Shown here in pieces: positions 9,881 through 20,915 of a stretch of 64,000 nucleotides of DNA (position 1 is the stretch's first letter; each line of letters begins with the position of its first letter). Both the position numbers and the translations under genes were made by a program. Below the pieces are notes generated by a model. It was not told the DNA's origin and searched no databases. It was given only the letters and a program-made list of their open reading frames with translations. The stretch spans positions 5,482,545 to 5,546,544 of the forward strand of contig NW_024724368.1 of assembly GCF_018991925.1 (NCBI RefSeq). The letters run 5' to 3'. The stretch is from Homarus americanus (Eukaryota > Arthropoda > Malacostraca > Decapoda > Nephropidae).

Positions 9881-11271
9881 GACCACTGATGTACTCAAGA
9901 TGGATCTGATTGTTCCTGGCTACAATATTTGACTGTCAGGTGAACAAGGTAACACCGCCTCTTACACTGGGATTTAAAACGTTCATATAAATCGTGTTTG
10001 GTTTAAACAAGATAAAATTATGAAATCACGAAGATATAGCAGCAGCCCATCTTATATCACCTGAAGATTAACTACCCTAACACACCACCAAAAGTGGCAC
10101 TTCTGTGTATAACAAGTAAAATCTGATTGGGTGCCTAATATTCACGTGGTGGCCAATGTCGAGCTGAGTTTGGCTGCGCTGAGTGCTTAGTTACTTATAT
10201 TGTTACATACGTTTTAGCCTAAAAGTGCTGTTTACATTTTGTTCCCGACAATCATAGACCACTTAGAACACTTAAGAATACACCAATGAAGACTGAAGGC
10301 ATAATGTACACAGTTGAGACATTATTACGCCGACTGGGAACAACCACTTATAAGGTTTGATCATGGACACGATTAGGTGTTAATCTAATGTTCATAATCC
10401 TCTAAAGCCGTGTTAAAGGACTCCGTATAAATGGTAAACTGGATAATGGTCTAGGGGAGAAGGTCGGATTAATCAGCGTGGGTGGTCGCCTTGTTCTGGT
10501 ACCTAACCTTAAACTCCTACAACCAAATCACGTTGAAATGGATTTCTACCCCAGTGAAGCTGTCAAGATCATTCAGTATAATTAAGTCCCAGTCATCAAC
10601 ATTTCTATATAATTAATGGGCTATCGAATTGACGTAGATTGGAGAGAGAAATAAGTTGTAAGGGAAATATACACAGCGACATACCTTATATTTTTCAACA
10701 CCAACACACACATGATGGCGTCTGTATTTTATAATCCTTGACAACTGGATGTATTAATTTAGGAGCATTTTATAAACGTTAACTTTCGTCACACATCCAC
10801 TAATCGCCTCGACCGTCTCACTACTGGCCGGCTCCCTCCCTCCACGTCTGGCTGTCCCTGGTCTAAAGGTCATCCACATCTCCACCACACACTGAACCAT
10901 CTCCAGTACGAACATACGCTCTTGTGGTGTTGAAGCACATGATATAAAGCGTCACTTGGGAACTTAGTAATAACACTTAATCGGATGGCTGGCGTGGCCA
11001 TATTTGTTTTGCTTAATTTGACACCATAAGAAAGTACTGATACCTTCCAAAGTGACAACTGAGAGCTCGACTCCCAGACACTGAACCACCCGATCGAAAC
11101 TTCTATCTAATCGACGCTCTTGTAATGATAAGGACCGGATATTACATGTAAATGCTCACTAACAGAAAAACTGAGTTGCTTCTGCAGGAAATAATAGGAA
11201 AAGTTTTTTATTCAGCTCATCAACAAAAATCACAGATGGTTCAGAAAAATGTGGCCCCAAGCTCGACTCCT
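9881..11271. other. Intergenic, no feature recognised
   Basis: Mixed A/T-rich sequence. No ORF with family features or splice-consistent exon was found. Confidence 0.5.
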
Positions 11272-11369
11272 GATTCAGCGCTTCGTTTGTGGTACCCAGC
11301 CACTCATAACTCTCGATACAGATTCAGCCCTTCCTTTGTGGTGACCAGCCACTCAGAACTCATGATACA
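11272..11369. repeat. 49-bp tandem duplication
   Basis: Two adjacent copies starting GATTCAGCGCTTCGTTTGTG and GATTCAGCCCTTCCTTTGTG, with point differences. Confidence 0.8.
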
Positions 11370-11636
11370 AACGACAGGTTGACATATTCCCATAGGTAGA
11401 GGTTCTGCATGATGAATACACTCTGAATAAATTACACGTAATGTCATGTAGATAATCAGAATTTATTGCATATGCCAAACAAAGATTTTTATTTGGTATG
11501 TTACGATATATTTATTTTTTATGAGAAAAATCTACAAAATGTCGTAAACGAACCGAAATAACCACTAATTTGTACCAACTGACACTGCTGGTAGTCAAGG
11601 CGGGCGGGGGAGAGGTCTCAGGGGTGGTAATGTGTG

Positions 11637-11641
11637 GTGTG

Positions 11642-11675
<34 letters not shown>

Positions 11676-11815
11676 AATGATGGCGTATATGTGATGACGA
11701 TGATAAATAATGAATGATGACGATAATGATGGCATATATGTGATGACGACGATGATGATGAATGATGATAAATAATGAATGATGATGATAATGGTGATGA
11801 TGAATAATGATGATT
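11637..11815. repeat. (GAT)n-rich compound microsatellite
   Basis: A TGA/GAT run followed by higher-order repeats containing GGCRTATATGTGATGACGA. Histidine- and serine-rich minus-strand ORFs here are repeat artefacts. Confidence 0.85.
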
Positions 11816-12053
11816 GATGCTGCTGAATGATCCCCAGTTATTATAAGACAATTCATCATCACTACAGACACACTTGGTTTGATTTACAGGGGTTAGGTTA
11901 GGTTTCATTTCACCCCACATTATGGCTTCGTCCCCGTGCAATAATAACCTACCTCAGAGTTCCTCATTTACTATTTATGAATGTTCAGTCATACTAATTC
12001 CCTCAGTGGCAAACCTCTGGATGAAAGGCTAAATATAAAATGATAATACACGC

Positions 12054-12097
12054 GTAGTTGCTAGTGGCGTAGTTGCTAGTGGCGTAGTTACTAGGGG
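12054..12097. repeat. 15-bp tandem repeat, about 3 copies
   Basis: Copies of GTAGTTGCTAGTGGC. Confidence 0.8.
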
Positions 12098-12189
12098 TGT
12101 ATCCAAAGGCTGAGTATTTTTGTTTACCATATGTAAGAACACCTGATATCGGGACATAAGCCATCTGGGAGGTTAGTTTATCCAATGTT

Positions 12190-12320
12190 GGTGCAGGCGA
12201 AAACCGGAAATCGTGCTACGTCAGACATACATTTAAACCAGAGGCGATTCGAACCCTGGACCTGTGGGAGAGAAATACGCACGTTACGATATACAACCCA
12301 AGATCCAAGTGAATCCCTGC
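12190..12320 (-). mobile_element. tRNA-derived SINE-like fragment
   Basis: On the minus strand a block TAACGTGCGTATTTCTCTCC, then CACAGGTCCAGG and a pol III B-box GGTTCGAATC (12255-12246). The order and spacing fit the anticodon and T-arm region of a tRNA-like head. Stem pairing is imperfect, so this is more likely a SINE head than a working tRNA gene. Confidence 0.4.
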
Positions 12321-13010
12321 TGTTGGTTCGTCTCCTTCTCCCTGGCTGGATTTTCAACCTGAAGTGATTGCCCTCGGTGGACCGCTCCCGAAATCCCACG
12401 TGAGCCCTGTTATTTTCTGCAAATACCACCACAACTCCTGTACACACGGCGGAGAGCTACACTACCTCCTCCTCCTCCCTGGACCCCACAGTACAACAAC
12501 ACAACTTGTTATCACCTTACCTTCACTCAACTGCTAATAACCACAACGTAGAGTCCTGGAAGTCCTCACGACGCCACAAACACGAGGTAATCCAAAAACA
12601 GCAAACGTAAAACATGGAAATAGCGATCAAATACTGTATGACCTCACACACACATGTTGCCGCCACCACTGCCGTACCTCTAATGATCACTGGCGAGTGG
12701 CGAATCTGAGGTGCTTCGGTTCCTTAATTCATTGGTTCGCTTTACTGATTCATATGAAAATAATCGACTGGACGGCGGAAAGAACACCATACACGATTGG
12801 TCCGTCATCTATAATCTCATTAATTTTCTTAAATCACTTCTATCCACCATTACCTAAAATAAAACTGATAAGTATTAACGAAGGATAGTCATGAGTTTCG
12901 AAGCTTCGTCAACGATCCGCTCTTACGTCACTAAACTAGTCCACAACCAAACAAACAGTTGGCTTCCACGGTTAACATAAGCGTAATACTTCCATTACTA
13001 TTACTATATG
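12321..13010. other. Intergenic, no feature recognised
   Basis: No supported coding or RNA feature. Confidence 0.5.
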
Positions 13011-13447
13011 AGTTCTCATATTCTATGTTATTATTTCGAGGTAAACTTATATATTTTTGTAAATATGTTCAAAGTTAACTTAAGTATAAATTTAAAGAGT
13101 TACATCACATTTCCTTCTACTTCAAAGCCTTGCCCACTTTGAACAACTAATGTTGCGATGTGTTGTTAATTTTATCGGTCAAAATACTCGAAAAATATAC
13201 ATTTCCGACGGAAACGTTATGGAGTAAACTATTTATACTTTTTTCTTCTCTCCCTTTCAAAGACTCAATATATAAGTAAGTGTTGGCAACTTCTAAGTCT
13301 TAATTCATGTTTCCCCTTAGTGTAATATAATGTAATGTAATGTAATATTTGATGTAACTCCTTTAACTTATACCTAAGTCAACTTTGTACATATTACAAA
13401 AATATATAAGCTTACCTCGCAAATATTAGCATCATAGAATATGAGAA
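13011..13447. mobile_element. Foldback/MITE-like element with 98-bp inverted arms
   Basis: 13011-13108 and 13350-13447 are reverse complements with roughly 85 percent matching by eye. Shared blocks are TTCTCATATTCTATG, CTTATATATTTTTGTAA, a TAAGTATAA/TAGGTATAA block and GAGTTACATCA. The interior of about 240 bp does not pair and has no ORF. Confidence 0.75.
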
Positions 13448-14334
13448 GGCAATGGATAACTCCCTCAAACCAGCAGCTTGCTAGACGTTATCAAAAGTTT
13501 AATTACCGACCAATATTAAGAGTAAATCCTGTGCAATATTTCATACCTGAGAATTTTTATGGGTGAAAGTAGATTAATTGTGCGCATTAACTATCCACTT
13601 TAATTATGGCATTTCAGCCTTAAACAGTTTTTCACCTCATGAAATCGAAGAAAAATACATGTTTTGTGAAAATCACTTTTATACTTTTTACGTCTTTTGT
13701 CTGCTAATGTGCTGACCATGTATAATCAGACGATTCATATTACGCTCAATAGCCCATAAAACACGTAGCTGTAACTTCTTTATTGAGTCCCCAGTTGAGA
13801 CGTCCGTTTTCTCACCGGTTCAGTTCGCCTGAGTCCTCCGTTTTCTCTCATTTACCTTAAGGACTCTGATATTTATTAATACCTCATATGATGTTCAGAG
13901 ATTTGAAACTGATAGTGAATGCATATGTTTTACATTAAGTTAGATAGGTCTGATTACAGATGATGCATTCAAGGTGTACTGAGTCTATGTTGAAAGCAGC
14001 ATTTAACTTTATGTGTAGAGTACATGGTGTTAAGAGATATGTTTTGAGATCTTACACACAGCCAGCTGCTCAGAGGAGGTAGCCAGAAGTGTTTTTTGTC
14101 CTACTGTTGATCTCACATGTGGAGTAAATATGACCAGCTCATAAGCATTGTTACGAGAGAGTTACTTATTGGGTGTGTTATTCATCCGAGTATCCATGTA
14201 TGTAGTTTGAGTTGTTTGGGTGTACGGAGTGAACAAGTGTATGCGGGTCGCACTTTACTTTTTGGCGAATGTAACAACGTAGCGCAGGGAGGCTTTTAGT
14301 CCTGGTGTTATTACTAAGAGTCCTGTTAGGAAGA
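13448..14334. other. Intergenic, no feature recognised
   Basis: No supported coding exon or repeat. Confidence 0.45.
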
Positions 14335-14680
14335 GTAATTACACACTTATAAAATATAATATCATTAAATTGAATATTTGAAGCATCACCGACCCCTACA
14401 AGACTTTTAATTACTTTTATCCTCTTCGCCACTGATCGAGCACGTCTCTGTTACGCCCTGTTGGCAAGTACTGGCTCCAGAATATATCTGTACCTGTGCC
14501 AGTGTTGGTCAAATCTGGTCTTGAAAGAGCTCACACTCGGTGCCATCACAACACTCTGTCGGATTGTTCCAAGGGTTTGCAATTCTCACAATTTTCTGGA
14601 CTTGTGGCATCTTCAACCTTCAGCTGTGACTGGAACAAAGCTTCGACTCCTGAATACATCTAACTAGACACACACTCTTA
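14335..14680 (-). mobile_element. LINE 3' fragment (RT C-terminal tail), family distinct from the CR1 copies
   Basis: The minus strand reads VVMAPSVSSFKTRFDQHWHR, then YRYILEPVLANRA and a stop near 14451. This pattern (hydrophobic-APSVNSFKxRLDxHW) closes many non-LTR reverse transcriptases. Only the tail is present and flanking frames are broken. Confidence 0.55.
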
Positions 14681-15422
14681 ATTGATTTCATATATTTTCG
14701 ATGCTCCCCAGGATTTTTGTTATCACATCCTCCCCAAAGGTTAAGGAAATAGAAATATACCGGATAAAATGTAAGTTAACAATACATAATTAAGATATTA
14801 TTTTAGGCACACTGAGGCCGAAGTGGCTCATCGTAAATTGTGTACAGTATATTCTAGATTACAAGAAAATCTTTGACCAAATTCATAGCTGCAAAATTAA
14901 TACTTTCAGTAACCATTTAATATAAAAATGTCTTAACTGTTTCTTGGGTAAAATGGCTAACATTATTTTTTCCTTCTTGTGTTACACTCACATGAACCCT
15001 AACGCTTATTGAAACGCTGTTATCTTACAGGAATCCTAATGCAGGTCAGCAATTTACCAGAGTTATTCATTAGCTGTGTTTATGAAAATTGAAGTACTAG
15101 CAACCTCTAAACCGCTGCAACACCTAATACATTGCGATCAATATATTGTGATTATTGTTTGGTGACGCCTACTGAAATTACTGATGGTCTGCGAAGAATC
15201 TAAAGCAGTAGCCATGGGGCACCACACACCTAGTAACCGCTGGTAATGGTCGCGGGACATCGCAGACTAATGTGGGGCCCTTCAGACATGGTGACGATTG
15301 ATAACAGGAGTAAAGCTGAGAATTGGAGTGTATAAGTACCAAGAGTGTCTGGCGGTAGTAGTACTGTAGTAAAGACTGAATTCTTGGTGAGTGTGACTGC
15401 TAGTGAGGTATGGCAGGAGAGT
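14681..15422. other. 3' flank of crustin B
   Basis: A/T-rich and non-coding. An ATTAAA on the minus strand at about 14915 could serve as the poly(A) signal of crustin B, about 500 bp beyond its stop. Confidence 0.35.
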
Positions 15423-15604
15423 TCAACCATACCGTCGCTCAGCAGCTTTACACACGTGTCGATGTACACACACATCGAAGCAGCATTTCTGACCATACTG
15501 ACATTCTCTGTCCTGTACGCAGTATTGCAAGGCGCTGTGACGAAAGCTGCCAGGGCAGGATTCTCTTATCTCTGGACACTGAAGTTTCCCGTATGAAGTT
15601 GACT
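15423..15604 (-). CDS. Crustin B exon 3 (WAP domain)
   Basis: Acceptor TTTACTGCCTTCAG ends at 15605. The exon begins with two bases completing a Glu codon and ends at TGA 15425-15423. It codes the whole WAP domain and a short basic tail (KAAERRYG). Confidence 0.9.
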
Positions 15605-16697
15605 CTGAAGGCAGTAAAGCAAATTGCAGTTGTAAATAATGCATCTAACAGTATAATCTCATTACTCAACGAGACACACCCTGAGTATCTTACATGTACA
15701 GTCGTGAACAGAAGTCCTGTCGCCCCTTTTGCTGCTCCACGAACCCCGAGATTCAGACTCATGAATCCGAAGCATTTATGGGCAGAATAATGCACCAGTG
15801 TCTACTGCTTCGGGTTCATGAGTCTGAATCTCTTGGTTCGTGGAGCAACACAAGGGGCGACTGTACCATATATAATCCACATTGGAAACAACTTTCAACG
15901 ACTTTGGGTGAATAGACTTACCTAAAAAATTATCATTGTTTGTATAACTTGATTATTCAGGCACACGGTGAACCACTGTAAATTTTTATAAATATTTATC
16001 TTTATGTGCATGCTGAACTAATGCAAACTTGTATAACTTATAAGTCTTATATGGATCAATGTAAGCGTGTAGGACTACTTTACTGACTCTCTCTCTCTCT
16101 CTCTCTCATAAGTTTAAGACTTTGAGAGACTCACAATAAGGTGAATGCTAATTTTAGAAATCAAACCAACAGGTCGACGATCGCTGGCATCCTCATAAGT
16201 TGTACTGTATTGTATAAATTATGACTAAAATTTACCTCAGAATCTCCTTATACTTAAAAAAGCAGTAAAGTTGACTGACCTTCACAACAATAGATGTCCC
16301 AAGGGTTGTAACGTGAACAGTAGTATTTACACCCGGTTGTGGGGTACCTCGGCTCCGACCCATGTTGGCCGGGGTGCACCACTGGCCATTTTCCGGGCAA
16401 GTTTTGGTGGCCCGGGTACAGTCCTCCTGGGTACTGTTGACTGGGCATGTGCACGTTAGGTGTGTTCGGGTACTGCCCTACGCTTCCAAAGTTACCAAAC
16501 CCATTACCTCCCAAACTGTTGGGTCCCCAGTTGAGGATGCGATCATGAGGTTTCTCTTTCGTATCATCAGAAGTTGAGTCACTTGGAATTATGGTCGTCA
16601 AGTCTTGGTGAGTCTCGGTCAGAGCATCGGAGGGAGTAGGTGAGGATAAACTCCCAACAACAACACAAGCTACCACCACGAGGACTAAGGTATTCAT
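15423..16697 (-). CDS. Crustin B: WAP-domain antimicrobial protein (two coding exons)
   Basis: Join of 16697-16280 and 15604-15423 on the minus strand, 600 nt, 199 residues. Signal peptide is about residues 1-19 (MNTLVLVVVACVVVGSLSS). A Thr/Ser/Asp-rich stretch is followed by a G/N/P/Q-rich linker (about 58-120; pieces such as GPNSLGGNGFGNFG). Then come the four-cysteine motif (C123, C127, C137, C138) and a WAP domain (C149, C156, C168, C174, C180, C181, C185, C191). The intron is phase 1 and lies between motif and WAP domain. The non-coding exon 1 ends in ATG that splices in frame (ATG|AGA ATG), so translation could begin two codons earlier. The linker is far poorer in glycine than in crustin A. 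Role as a secreted immune effector is inferred from the family. Confidence 0.93.
15719..15861. repeat. Inverted repeat with ~56-bp arms, in crustin B intron 2
   Basis: Left arm 15719-15774 and right arm 15806-15861 pair with few mismatches (for example AGATTCAGACTCATGAA against TTCATGAGTCTGAATCT). The loop is about 31 bp. It would form a long hairpin in the pre-mRNA of crustin B. It may be a small MITE. Confidence 0.85.
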
Positions 16698-16700
16698 TCT
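16280..16700 (-). CDS. Crustin B exon 2 (signal peptide, linker, four-cysteine motif)
   Basis: Acceptor TTGTTTCAG ends at 16701 and the exon starts AGAATG. Donor is GAAG|GTCAGT with the intron starting at 16279. The open frame runs past the donor for only a few codons, so the junction is well fixed by the phase match to the next exon. Confidence 0.9.
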
Positions 16701-17531
16701 CTGAAACAAGAATAAGATCAAGATGTACAGTAAGTCACATAATAGTAAATTAGCCACGTTGATCACCATTGTCAGTTGTTCTCCACGGACTATATTTCTT
16801 ATACCCCCACCCCCAGGCAACTACAAGAATAATGATAACAAACAACAATTATTATTATTGAAAACAAAATGATAAAACCTGAAAGCTACTTTATTAACCT
16901 CTTACACATCAGTTTTCATATTAATAGCTTCACTTAACAGCGCACAGTATCTATGATTCACAGTTGAATCATAAATAAATTTTCTGTTGATTGTCAATAG
17001 AATAAAAGAAGAGTCGCTAACATGTTACTGAATATCAAATGAAATTCAAATAATTACTGTACCTTGCGAGAGTATGGGACACTTAAGTTAATGATGTAAT
17101 AAATGATGTTGACAAGATACATTTATATTGTTCCAAGTCAAGCCACAACAACAGTAGTTTGTAACAAAAAAAGATTAAAACAAGAGTCGATTATGGTAAC
17201 AGCCTGAACAATAAAGTTGTCCAGGAGTGTCGCTGAAGTGATACATAATTAGTACAAATACTTAATTGGCTTTCCTTAATATATAAAATAATGATGAATT
17301 AACATTTCAAATAAAAGTAAAGTCAACTCTTATGAAGATGAGTTGTCTAATTTTCGTTTTTTTATTACTACGATACTTACTGTATATTACTCTTTATATG
17401 ACAACCTTTTGAAATCTAAATCATAGTTACAGAACAAAGAACTTAATGGGGAAATCTCAGCCATGTAAACAAATTAAAATAAAATTTACCGTGGAAAACA
17501 TAAACTGTGTACAATGACAATGATCACTTAC

Positions 17532-17714
17532 CATAGCTGTCGAGTGACTGTATGAGTAACTGGTGCTTGTACAGACTGTAGGAGTGTCTAGCAGTACACC
17601 GGAACCTCGCCTTCAGCTGTAGCAGCGTTGTCACGGCAAAGTACTGGGAGGGAGAGTGACTGCAGTGACTAACAGAGGAGTGTACCTGTTGTGGTTTACT
17701 TTCCACGTGTGACT
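17532..17714 (-). other. Crustin B exon 1 (5' UTR) and donor
   Basis: From the predicted start at 17714 to the donor CTATG|GTAAGT (intron from 17531). The intron to exon 2 is 831 bp. The only in-frame ATG is the last three bases of this exon. Confidence 0.65.
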
Positions 17715-17746
17715 GACGTACAGAGAGTTCTAGCGGCCTTTAAATA
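17712..17746 (-). promoter_or_regulatory. Crustin B core promoter
   Basis: Minus-strand TATTTAAAG (17746-17738) and arthropod initiator TCAGT (17716-17712) with A+1 at 17714, 32 bp from the TATA start. Confidence 0.75.
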
Positions 17747-18029
17747 CCCACAGAAACAATGGCCGAGGCAAATGAGGGACCCACACACACACAAAGGGAC
17801 ACCTGCCTGACGCCAGCCCGCCCTAATGTTACTCATCATTGTACAAAATTTGTCTGCTTCACTACGCGGTGGCCTTTGTATACGCCCAACACCACGCTCC
17901 GCTCCTTGTTTACTCCAACTAACTGGCTTTCCCCCCTTAACCTACCGCCCTAATGTTTTGTAACCACCCGTGGAGTTTTATCCACTTTCTACATTAGCTA
18001 ATGACCCTTCACCCATTTGTTTATAATAA

Positions 18030-18261
18030 TCAACGAAACTAATAACACTCCAGTCAAGTTTAAGCCAACTAACCACGCTCCTGTCACGTCTAGACCAACT
18101 AATTACGCTCCCGTCACGACTAAACCAAATAATCACGCTCCTGTCACGTCTGGACCAACTAATCACGCTTCGGTGTCATCTTGACCAACTAACCACGCTG
18201 CCGAAACGTCCAGACCAACTAAACACGCTCCTGTGATATCCTGACCTACTAATCACGCTGC
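18030..18261. repeat. ~29-bp minisatellite, left part
   Basis: Units built on GACCAACTAATCACGCTCC plus a variable TGTCACGTCT end. It is interrupted by a CR1 3' end and resumes at 18634. Confidence 0.85.
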
Positions 18262-18633
18262 ATTCCCTAGAAAGACGAAGAGTGCGGTGAGATATGTTAG
18301 AAGTATTTAAGTGGGTGAAAGGAATCAATAAAGAGGATATAGATAAAGTTCTTATAATATCCGAGCAGGATAGGACTCGGAACAACGGATTTAAGTTGGA
18401 TAAATTTAGGTTTAGGAGGGAGATAGGAAGAAACTGGTTCACAAATAGGGTGGTGGACGAGTGGAACAAGCTTAGGAACTTTGTATTAAATGCTGGAACG
18501 CTGGAAAGTTTCAAAAGGAGGCTGGATAGATTCATGGATGATAGAGAGTGGTAGTAACTCTCGACAGGAGCTGCCATGCACAGGCCAACGGGCCTATTGC
18601 AGGCTCCTTATTTTCTTATGTTCTTATGTTTTG
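18262..18633 (+). mobile_element. CR1-like LINE, 5'-truncated copy 3
   Basis: The plus strand encodes the CR1 RT tail (MLEVFKWVKGINKEDIDKV ... FKRRLDRFMDDREW, stop at 18552-18554) with an 8-bp TTCTTATG tail at the end. It is about 90 percent identical by eye to the 2418-2953 copy. It lies inside a minisatellite. ATCACGCT occurs on both sides, but because the target is itself repetitive this is not a secure target-site duplication. Confidence 0.88.
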
Positions 18634-18805
18634 ATCACGCTTCGGTGATATCTTGACCAACTAACCACGCTGCCGACACGTCTAGACCAACTAATGACGC
18701 TGCCGACACGTCTAGACCAACTAATGACGCTGCGGACACGTCTCGACCAACTAATCATGCTCCGGTGATAGCTTGACCAACTAACCACGCTACCGACACG
18801 TTTTT
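18634..18805. repeat. ~29-bp minisatellite, right part
   Basis: Same unit as at 18030-18261, about five to six more copies. Confidence 0.85.
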
Positions 18806-19369
18806 TTGCACAATTATCTTTTGCTGGTAATTTTTTCAGACAAACAAACCGCTCTTCATGTTTACAGAAACTTGTTTAATTGAATGCTATACACATTTAG
18901 CGTATTAAATCCAACTGTAATTTTCATTTTTTTTGTCGTGTTATCGATATTGTTTTAATCTTTTATGCCAAATTAAAACTCTTTGTAGTCATATTAAACT
19001 GAAGTTCAATATTATTCCCCAGAACCATTGTGACTACGTGATACAGGTAGTGTCAAGGTGTGCACACAGACAGCAAGCTGACTTGCGGAAGATTTGTGAT
19101 TTTATGTTCAGCTAGTCGATCTCTCTATTTGTCCAAAAATAATTTGCCTTAATGAAAATTTTATTTTATTAAATTGCAATTTTTATTTTATAAATTGTAT
19201 TTGTAAATTTATTATCTACCTTTTCTTACTTCATAATCTAATATTTCTTAGCCATAATTGACCATTTCTTGCTTTATGTACTGTACAAGCGTCACTTCTC
19301 CACCTCAGTGCTTCTTAGTATTGTGAAATCGTAGTGCAGTTACGCAATATTTAAGGCGGAGGTGGCAGG
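18806..19369. other. A/T-rich intergenic
   Basis: No coding or repeat feature recognised. Confidence 0.5.
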
Positions 19370-19695
19370 TCGAGTTTACATATTGGCACATTGATTAGGG
19401 TTGGTTACTTCAGGGAGTTGCGACCATGCCACCTACCTTGCCAATAGTTCACACCCTGTGGGTTGATGCTAAGAAGGGCATCCAGCCGTAAGACTTTGCT
19501 TCAAAATGCCTGATGGAAACCTGGTTACCTGAGCTCTACCCATCCCTGGTCTGGGGTCTGGGCTGCATTTTCTGGTGGTAGTGAACTGACGGGGGTGGGC
19601 ATCTCGTTCTGGTTTTACCCAACAGTTACCACCAGGTAAATCGCGGTTAACCCACACAAGCGTGAAAAATGGCTGTGAAACGATGATGATGAAGA
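19370..19695 (+). mobile_element. Dispersed repeat family 'R2', copy 1 (SINE/LINE-tail-like)
   Basis: It contains AGAAGGGCATCCAGCCGTAA, a sequence common in invertebrate retroelement ends, and closes in a GATGATGATGA tail. A diverged copy in opposite orientation is at 30717-30905, sharing CCAGAAAATGCA and GCCATCAGGCATATTGAAGC-type blocks. Confidence 0.6.
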
Positions 19696-20276
19696 ATTTC
19701 GGTATTATATGAAAATTTATTTAGACCTTGGAGGTGTTATTTTATATTGTCCAAATTATTATTGCTACAATATAGGAGAATCATTATCAATATGCAACAA
19801 CGGAGACGAACAATAATTATACCGTATAATGCGCAACAAAAATGAACTGTGATGAATATTATCAGCAGGTATGACATGAACAAAGGGATCTAGCAGTTTG
19901 TCCTGGAATTATTCATGCGCGAATTTTTGTGGCGGATGCGAGGCGAGGTACAGTATGATGCCAGGGAAATGCTTATCACATGCATATGCAGCAGTGACAC
20001 TCACAGCTGCGCTTTTGTTTATATACAGGATGTTCTCAGAAGATTATGGTTATAACTAAATTATCTAAGCTCACGGTTCATAATACCCTTGGCCCTGGGA
20101 GTATGGATGAACAAAAGATCACTTATGATTGGATATTAGCATTTTTGAGTTTTATATTAAAAAGGCGATCGCCACTGCACGAATAACTGCAGGTCGGTGA
20201 TTTTGACCTGTACAGTTATAAAGTATTAGAGAACATTAAAAGTGATGCCATGATGGACCATCTACAGTACAAGGGA
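19696..20276. other. Intergenic, no feature recognised
   Basis: No supported feature before the RT relic. Confidence 0.45.
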
Positions 20277-20740
20277 ACACCCTAGTGAAGGACTACCAGC
20301 ACGGGTTTATGCCCGGACGTTTTTATTTGTCGCAGCTGCAGGAGGAGTTGGATAATGTGGCCATAGCTCCCTGAGCGTGGCGGCAATATTGGCACTATAA
20401 TATATGCCTTGAATTGCCGAGGTATTTGAAAGAGTAGGCTACCCTACGAAAGGCCGAAAATTAAACTGGAAGGATTCATAATTTGGGGAATATTTTGGCG
20501 TGGATTGGAAATTTTAAGAACCCAAGCAGCGTGTGGAGATTAATTACCACGAGGTCGTCATGTGCAACCCATGGTAAGAGGTGAGCCACAAAACATTGTG
20601 CCGAGACCGATGGTGTTTGTTTCATAGAGGATATGCCAGGTGCTGTTCATTCTCCCGTCCACAGGCTAACAGATGACGCTAAGCTATTCAGAGAAATTAA
20701 AAACCTAAAGGACTGTTGTGAAATGCATGATAATGCACCT
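20277..20740 (+). pseudogene. Heavily decayed LINE reverse transcriptase
   Basis: Frames 1-3 together show VKDYQHGFMPGRFYLSQLQ (the QHGFxxGRSxxxQL fingers motif), stops in the palm, then HRLTDDAKLFREIKNLKDC (the xADDTKLFREI catalytic region with the aromatic and first Ala lost). Stops and frameshifts are frequent. It is an old copy, unlike the cleaner CR1 tails. Confidence 0.55.
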
Positions 20741-20744
20741 TGGT

Positions 20745-20915
20745 CGTGGTAATAGTAGGGTGGGTGTTGTAAGGGTGTAGAGGGGTGGGTGTTGTTAGAG
20801 GGTGTGGGTGTGGAGAGGTGGATGTTGTGAGAGGGTGTGGGGACCTGAGAGTGGGTTGGGGTGGGTGTGGAAGGGTGGGTATCGTGAGAGGGTGTGGAGG
20901 GGTGGGGCTGTGTTC
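20745..20915. repeat. GT/GGGTG-rich minisatellite
   Basis: Degenerate GTGGGTGTTGTGAGAGGGTG units. Confidence 0.75.

Noticed and set aside
12178..12447. 89-codon minus-strand ORF
   Set aside because: Overlaps a tRNA-like SINE head with a B-box; no protein family features.
15410..15795. Plus-strand ORFs of 126 and 83 codons
   Set aside because: They are antisense to the crustin B WAP exon and intron; the minus-strand frame has family cysteines and splice sites.
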